Assembly: GCA_947176115.1 (NCBI GenBank)
Contig: CAMWPK010000046.1
Location: forward strand, 1-9,610
Source of the DNA: an uncultured Clostridia bacterium
GTDB lineage: Bacteria > Bacillota > Clostridia > Christensenellales > UBA3700
Length of the DNA stretch: 9,610 nucleotides
Reading direction: 5' to 3'
The first letter of the stretch is position 1, and each line of letters begins with the position of its first letter. The translations under genes and the position numbers were made by a program. Positions 6,266-9,610 of this stretch are shown in pieces. The notes below the pieces were generated by a model, which made no database searches, was not told where the DNA came from, and saw only the letters and a list, made by a program, of their open reading frames with translations.

Positions 6266-6319
6266 ATTTAAGAAAGTAAGGTCGGTTGATAATTTTATTC
6301 AGAAGGATAATTAGAAAGT

Positions 6320-6946
6320 ATGAACAACACATATAAAGTAATAGATGAAAGTTCGTGGAAAAGAGCAATGCACTGTAAAATCTTTAGAGGATGTGTGGAG
6401 CCTGCTTTTTGCGTAACATTTGAAGTTGATATAACAAATTTTTTATCGAAGATTAAATCGCAAAATTTGTCATTTACATTTGCAATGGTTTATGCTGTTT
6501 GCAAGTGCGCAAATGAAATAGAAGAATTCAGGTATCGTTTTTTGGATGACAAAATTGTTTTATTTGATAAGATTGATACTGCTTTCACATACCTAAACAA
6601 AGATACGGAATTATTCAAAGTTGTTAACGTTCCGATGAAAGATAGCATGATTGAATACGTAGAGTTGGCATGCAAAATAGCTAATGACCAAAAAGAGTAT
6701 TTCACCGGACCTTTGGGAAATGACGTTTTTCAGTGTTCTCCTATGCCGTGGATAACTTACACGCATATCTCTCATACCAATTCGGGGAAAAAAGATAATG
6801 CAACGCCTTTATTCGATTGGGGTAAATATCAAGAAAAGAACGGACGTATGATTATGCCCATATCAGTTCAAGTGCATCATTCGTTTGTAGACGGTATACA
6901 CGTAGGTAAATTCGCTGATAAATTACAAAAATATTTGAATTCTTAA
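6320..6946 (+). CDS. Chloramphenicol acetyltransferase-family (CatA-like) O-acetyltransferase
   Basis: This is a 208-residue cytoplasmic enzyme of the trimeric CAT fold, which moves acetyl from acetyl-CoA to a hydroxyl group; classical members inactivate chloramphenicol. The active-site signature QVHHSFVDGIHVGKF spans residues 184-198, with catalytic His187 and structural Asp191. Ser140 in the CSPMPWITYT segment matches the conserved serine ahead of the PW pair in classical CATs. The N-terminal part (roughly 28-85) also follows the family pattern. It is slightly shorter than classical enzymes (about 213-219). I cannot tell whether it confers resistance: many Clostridia carry CAT-like proteins of unproven substrate. 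AAGGA (6303-6307) lies 12 bases before the ATG, with a closer purine-rich AGAAAG. The gene has its own extended -10 promoter and is followed after 56 bases by the DUF3788 gene. Confidence 0.88.
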   Translation: MNNTYKVIDESSWKRAMHCKIFRGCVEPAFCVTFEVDITNFLSKIKSQNLSFTFAMVYAVCKCANEIEEFRYRFLDDKIVLFDKIDTAFTYLNKDTELFKVVNVPMKDSMIEYVELACKIANDQKEYFTGPLGNDVFQCSPMPWITYTHISHTNSGKKDNATPLFDWGKYQEKNGRMIMPISVQVHHSFVDGIHVGKFADKLQKYLNS

Positions 6947-7002
6947 TTACGGATTTCTCATGATATCAAAGCCATAATACGTGAAAAAGGAGAATGTTGG
7001 AT

Positions 7003-7401
7003 ATGCAAAGAGAAGAACTAGAAAGATTAGTTGGAATTGATAAAGTTAATATTTTTTATGATATTGTTGATAAAATAACATCGTTATACGATATGGACCA
7101 AATTTGGAGTGACGGCGGTAAAAAATGGACTTATGAATATAAGTTTAGAAAAAGTGGAAAAACGTTGTGCGCATTTTATTTTAGAGAGAATATGTTAGGC
7201 TTTATGATTATCTTTGGTAAAGATGAGAGAACTAATGTTGAAGAAATCAGAAATGAACTTTCGTCTGATGTACTAGAGATTTATGATAATGCCCAAACGT
7301 TTCACGATGGAAAATGGGTTATGTTTAATATAACTAATTATCTAATAGTAGAAGATTTAATGAAAATACTTTTTATAAAAAGAAAACCTAATAGAAAGTA
7401 A
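7003..7401 (+). CDS. DUF3788-family protein
   Basis: This is a 132-residue protein that I assign to the DUF3788 family from pattern memory: a central W-x-Y-E-Y-K-F-R-K-S-G-K-T-L-C-A segment (residues 38-54), a hydrophobic FGKDER region (about 65-75), HDGKWVMF (102-109), and an IKRKPN ending. The function of this family is not established. No signal peptide or membrane segment is seen, so it is probably cytoplasmic. I chose the ATG at 7003 because AAGGAG (6987-6992) is then 10 bases upstream. An in-frame ATG at 6994 lies only one base from that site and would add three residues. It follows the acetyltransferase gene on the same strand with no strong promoter between, so co-transcription is plausible. 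The gene is visibly A/T-rich compared with the ecf operon. Confidence 0.75.
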   Translation: MQREELERLVGIDKVNIFYDIVDKITSLYDMDQIWSDGGKKWTYEYKFRKSGKTLCAFYFRENMLGFMIIFGKDERTNVEEIRNELSSDVLEIYDNAQTFHDGKWVMFNITNYLIVEDLMKILFIKRKPNRK

Positions 7402-7463
7402 CATAGGCGATTTGTTCGCTAAATTCCCTAAGCGTACGATACGTGCAATAATGGTTTATCGCA

Positions 7464-7498
7464 AAATAGTTGACTTTGTCAACTATTTATGCTATTAT
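7464..7498 (+). promoter_or_regulatory. Promoter with overlapping palindromic operator for the MarR-GNAT gene
   Basis: The promoter has -35 TTGACT (7470-7475), a 17-bp spacer and an extended -10, TGc then TATTAT (7493-7498). A perfect inverted repeat with 11-bp arms, AAATAGTTGAC (7464-7474) and GTCAACTATTT (7478-7488), separated by TTT, covers the whole -35 and much of the spacer. A symmetric site of this size over a promoter directly upstream of a MarR gene is the usual layout for autorepression by a MarR dimer. The regulator's identity is inferred from position. Confidence 0.8.
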
Positions 7499-7530
7499 CA
7501 ATTAAAGCGCTGTACGCAAAGGAGTAAGCT

Positions 7531-8430
7531 ATGGATATCAGGGAAGATACTATTGACAAAATACGTGAATTCAATCGTTATTATACTGTTCAAATGAATT
7601 TTTTGAATACAAATTATCTATCGACGTCGTATTCGGTGGCTGAAATGAGAGTTTTGTTTGAAATATTTATAAATGAAAAATGTATTCAAGACAAGATAGT
7701 TCAGTCGCTGTGCATCGATAAAAGTTATTTAAGCAGAATCTTGAAAAAATTAGAGATGAGAGGCGTAATAGAAAAAAGTAAAGGCGAAAGCGACAAAAGG
7801 AATTGGGTCGTATGTCTTACGCAAGTGGGGCAAAAAGAGGTTTCAAGGCTAGTTGAGCAGTCAAAGATTTTTATTAGTGAAAAAATTGCTAATTTAGACG
7901 CTGAACAGTGCGACGAACTTAGCAAATCGCTTGCGCTGACAATAGAGTTGTTTAAGATAGCGGAGCGTGATTTCAAAGTTATTCCTTTTGAGGAGCAGTA
8001 TCGCGAAAGCTTTATAGAATTTAATAAAGACTGGATAATTACTTATTTCGGTAAGATAGAGAGGCAAGATATTGAAGAGTTTGAAAATATAGATAAAGAT
8101 ATTAAAAACGGTGGAATGATATTCTTCGCAGTGAGGAATAAAAAGGCGCTTGCTACTTGTATGGCGAAGCCGTTGGACGATTCCACTTGGGAAATATGCA
8201 AACTTGGTTCTAATAAAAATCTTCCCCATAAAGGAGCGGGGAGCGCAGTGTTCGAAGCATGTATGAATTGGGCGTTGGAAAATGGCGCGAAACGGCTATT
8301 TATATTGTCAAACAGTATGCTAAAACCAGCGCTTCACATTTATAGGAAATTCGGATTCAAAGAAATTAAATTGGATAACTATGGATACGAAAGGGGAGAT
8401 ATTGCTTTTGAATATATAAAGAAAAAGTGA
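7531..8430 (+). CDS. MarR-family transcriptional regulator fused to a GNAT N-acetyltransferase
   Basis: This is a 299-residue two-domain protein. Residues 1 to about 145 form a MarR-type winged helix-turn-helix: the recognition region is around 56-75 (VQSLCIDKSYLSRILKKLE), followed by a wing with the typical SDKRNW stretch (87-92) and a long C-terminal helix that would serve dimerisation. Residues 150-299 form a GNAT fold; the acetyl-CoA pyrophosphate loop is LPHKGAGSAV (231-240), and a late YRKFGFKE (271-278) matches the usual C-terminal GNAT motif. Such MarR-GNAT fusions are a recognised architecture, with few defined substrates. AAAGGAG (7518-7524) is 6 bases before the ATG. A palindromic operator overlaps its promoter. 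It may sense and modify a small molecule or protein, and it sits with a second acetyltransferase just upstream. Confidence 0.9.
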   Translation: MDIREDTIDKIREFNRYYTVQMNFLNTNYLSTSYSVAEMRVLFEIFINEKCIQDKIVQSLCIDKSYLSRILKKLEMRGVIEKSKGESDKRNWVVCLTQVGQKEVSRLVEQSKIFISEKIANLDAEQCDELSKSLALTIELFKIAERDFKVIPFEEQYRESFIEFNKDWIITYFGKIERQDIEEFENIDKDIKNGGMIFFAVRNKKALATCMAKPLDDSTWEICKLGSNKNLPHKGAGSAVFEACMNWALENGAKRLFILSNSMLKPALHIYRKFGFKEIKLDNYGYERGDIAFEYIKKK

Positions 8431-8468
8431 TATTCTTAAATTCATATAAATACTCTAAGAATATCACT
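8426..8468 (-). terminator. Terminator hairpin between convergent genes
   Basis: A perfect 13-bp stem, AGTGATATTCTTA (8426-8438) with TAAGAATATCACT (8456-8468), closes a 17-base loop. Read on the minus strand the stem is followed by TTTTTC and more T, so it is a good intrinsic terminator for the leucine-rich-repeat gene, whose stop is about 30 bases upstream. On the plus strand it contains the MarR-GNAT stop codon and is followed by AT-rich DNA without a U-tract, so it may work only weakly in that direction. Confidence 0.7.
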
Positions 8469-8498
8469 ATATAATATGACTAAATAAATTATGTTGGA

Positions 8499-9610
8499 TT
8501 AATTAATATAATTAAATTCGACTTCGCAACTACCGTTCCACGTTTTATTCCATCCGCTTGGCGGAGTAGATAGCGCGCAATATATCTTAAGCTCTGGGCA
8601 ATTTACAAAAGCCAAAGCGCCGATACGTGTTACGCCTACCGGTATAACTATCTTTGTCAAATTAACGCAAGAAGAAAAAGCGCCTTGACCGATATCGGTA
8701 ATTCCATTGGGGAGTTCTACGTTCTTTAGACTGCTACAACCTGAGAAAGCAGACATGCCGATTTCCATTACGCCGGAAGGAATCTCAACGCTCTCCAGAC
8801 TGCTACAATTTTTGAAAACGCCATCGCCTATGATTTTCACTCCGGACGGAATAACTATGCTTTGCAAATCGACACAATTAGCAAAGGCATAAAAACCTAT
8901 ATAGTCCACTCCCGAAGGAATTTCTATACTTGTCAAGCCTTTGCAACCCTCGAATGCAGACGTGGCTATAATTTTTACGTAATCTGGTATTACGCTGTTT
9001 TTGCAACCTAAAACCAATCTATCGGTTTGTTTTTCTATTAAACAATTATCTTGGCTCTTATATACGGCATTGTTTGGTTCTACCGTAATGCTTGCTAAAT
9101 CAATGCAATTATAAAACGTATAAAAATTAACGCTTGTTATATCAGCCGGTATAGTCAAGTCTGTAACCAATTTATTATTGAGATATAATTTATGCGCGTA
9201 TTCCAATGGGTTGGAGTAACTGCCATCAAAATTTATTTTGCACCAACTTGACATATCCGTAATATATACACCTTTCAAAGCGGTACAATTGTCGAAAGCG
9301 TATGATCCGATACTCACAATATTGGGGGATAATGAAACGCTAACTATGTTGCTACAATTCCTAAAAGCGTATCTGTCGATTCGAGTTACGGGTTTTCCTT
9401 GATAAGTAGACGGAATGACAATTTGAGTACTATTGTTATCTGTTGTCAATCCTTTTACGGTATAAGAAGCGTTATCGGCATTTAATTCGTATACAAATCC
9501 GTCTAGAGTAGAATTTCCGCTACTTAACTCGTTGTCTTGCCCACCGCTTGGCAAGCCTGCGTTCCCGCTTGGCGGAGCTTCTTCATCATGGTTATCGCAA
9601 CCTACTGCCA
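8499..9610 (-). CDS. BspA-like leucine-rich-repeat (LRR_5) surface lipoprotein, 5' end outside the window
   Basis: The open frame runs off the right edge; 369 complete codons are visible. The first residues read AVGC then DNHDEEAPPSGN, so a lipobox cysteine lies at 9597-9599 and only the signal peptide is missing. The mature protein would be anchored outside the cell through a Pro/Gly/Ser-rich linker. The rest is a series of LRR_5 (BspA/Treponema-type) repeats of about 23 residues built on AFxxCxxLxxIxIPSGVxxIG. Family features also include the WCKINF...SNPLEYAHKLYLNN insert and a PPSGWNKTWNGSCEVEF ending that caps the array. A TTG at 9554 is not the start. BspA-like proteins act as adhesins or surface binders in several gut and oral organisms; the ligand here is unknown. 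It is convergent with the MarR-GNAT gene. Confidence 0.9.
   Translation of the reverse strand, partial: AVGCDNHDEEAPPSGNAGLPSGGQDNELSSGNSTLDGFVYELNADNASYTVKGLTTDNNSTQIVIPSTYQGKPVTRIDRYAFRNCSNIVSVSLSPNIVSIGSYAFDNCTALKGVYITDMSSWCKINFDGSYSNPLEYAHKLYLNNKLVTDLTIPADITSVNFYTFYNCIDLASITVEPNNAVYKSQDNCLIEKQTDRLVLGCKNSVIPDYVKIIATSAFEGCKGLTSIEIPSGVDYIGFYAFANCVDLQSIVIPSGVKIIGDGVFKNCSSLESVEIPSGVMEIGMSAFSGCSSLKNVELPNGITDIGQGAFSSCVNLTKIVIPVGVTRIGALAFVNCPELKIYCALSTPPSGWNKTWNGSCEVEFNYIN

Noticed and set aside
7412..7597. Plus-strand 61-residue open frame before the MarR-GNAT gene
   Set aside because: It spans the operator and promoter and runs into the MarR-GNAT coding sequence in another frame, with no ribosome binding site.
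8707..8892. Plus-strand open frame inside the leucine-rich-repeat gene
   Set aside because: It is a shadow of the repeat-encoding minus-strand gene, whose repeats keep other frames open.

Overview
The window looks like chromosomal DNA of a low-to-moderate GC Bacillota, most likely an uncultivated gut-type Clostridia. Support for this: consensus SigA-type promoters with 17-bp spacers, AGGAGG-type ribosome binding sites, the Gram-positive ecfA1-ecfA2-ecfT-truA gene order, a tRNA with encoded CCA, and a BspA-like leucine-rich-repeat lipoprotein. The order or genus cannot be fixed from the sequence alone.

Layout, left to right. Positions 1-99 hold nothing I can support. At 100-581 a perfect-consensus promoter drives a small lipoprotein gene of unknown function, followed by a hairpin at 594-635. 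An extended -10 promoter at 731-759 then starts a tight, overlapping operon: ecfA1, ecfA2, ecfT (the energising module of an energy-coupling-factor vitamin/metal importer) and truA (tRNA pseudouridine synthase). No substrate-binding S component is present, so this is a shared (group II) module serving S components encoded elsewhere. A GC-rich 128-base fold lies at 4329-4456; its wobble pattern points to a minus-strand RNA. Next come a low-molecular-weight protein tyrosine phosphatase and an alpha/beta hydrolase 14 bases downstream, then tRNA-Glu(TTC) with its own promoter and a terminator hairpin.

After the tRNA the character changes to accessory DNA: a cluster of small palindromes (6102-6219), a chloramphenicol-acetyltransferase-family O-acetyltransferase, a DUF3788 protein, and a MarR regulator fused to a GNAT acetyltransferase. 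The MarR-GNAT promoter carries a perfect 11-bp-arm palindrome over its -35 box, as expected for autorepression. The acetyltransferase promoter shares two sequence blocks with it, which hints at common control. On the right edge, on the minus strand, is the C-terminal 369 residues of a BspA-like leucine-rich-repeat surface lipoprotein whose lipobox is just inside the window. It converges on the MarR-GNAT gene, and a terminator hairpin overlaps that gene's stop codon.

Most of the window is ordinary. The points most worth checking are the structured element at 4329-4456, the MarR-GNAT operator and its partial match upstream of the acetyltransferase gene, and the palindrome cluster after the tRNA. 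I did not find a clearly new multi-gene system.
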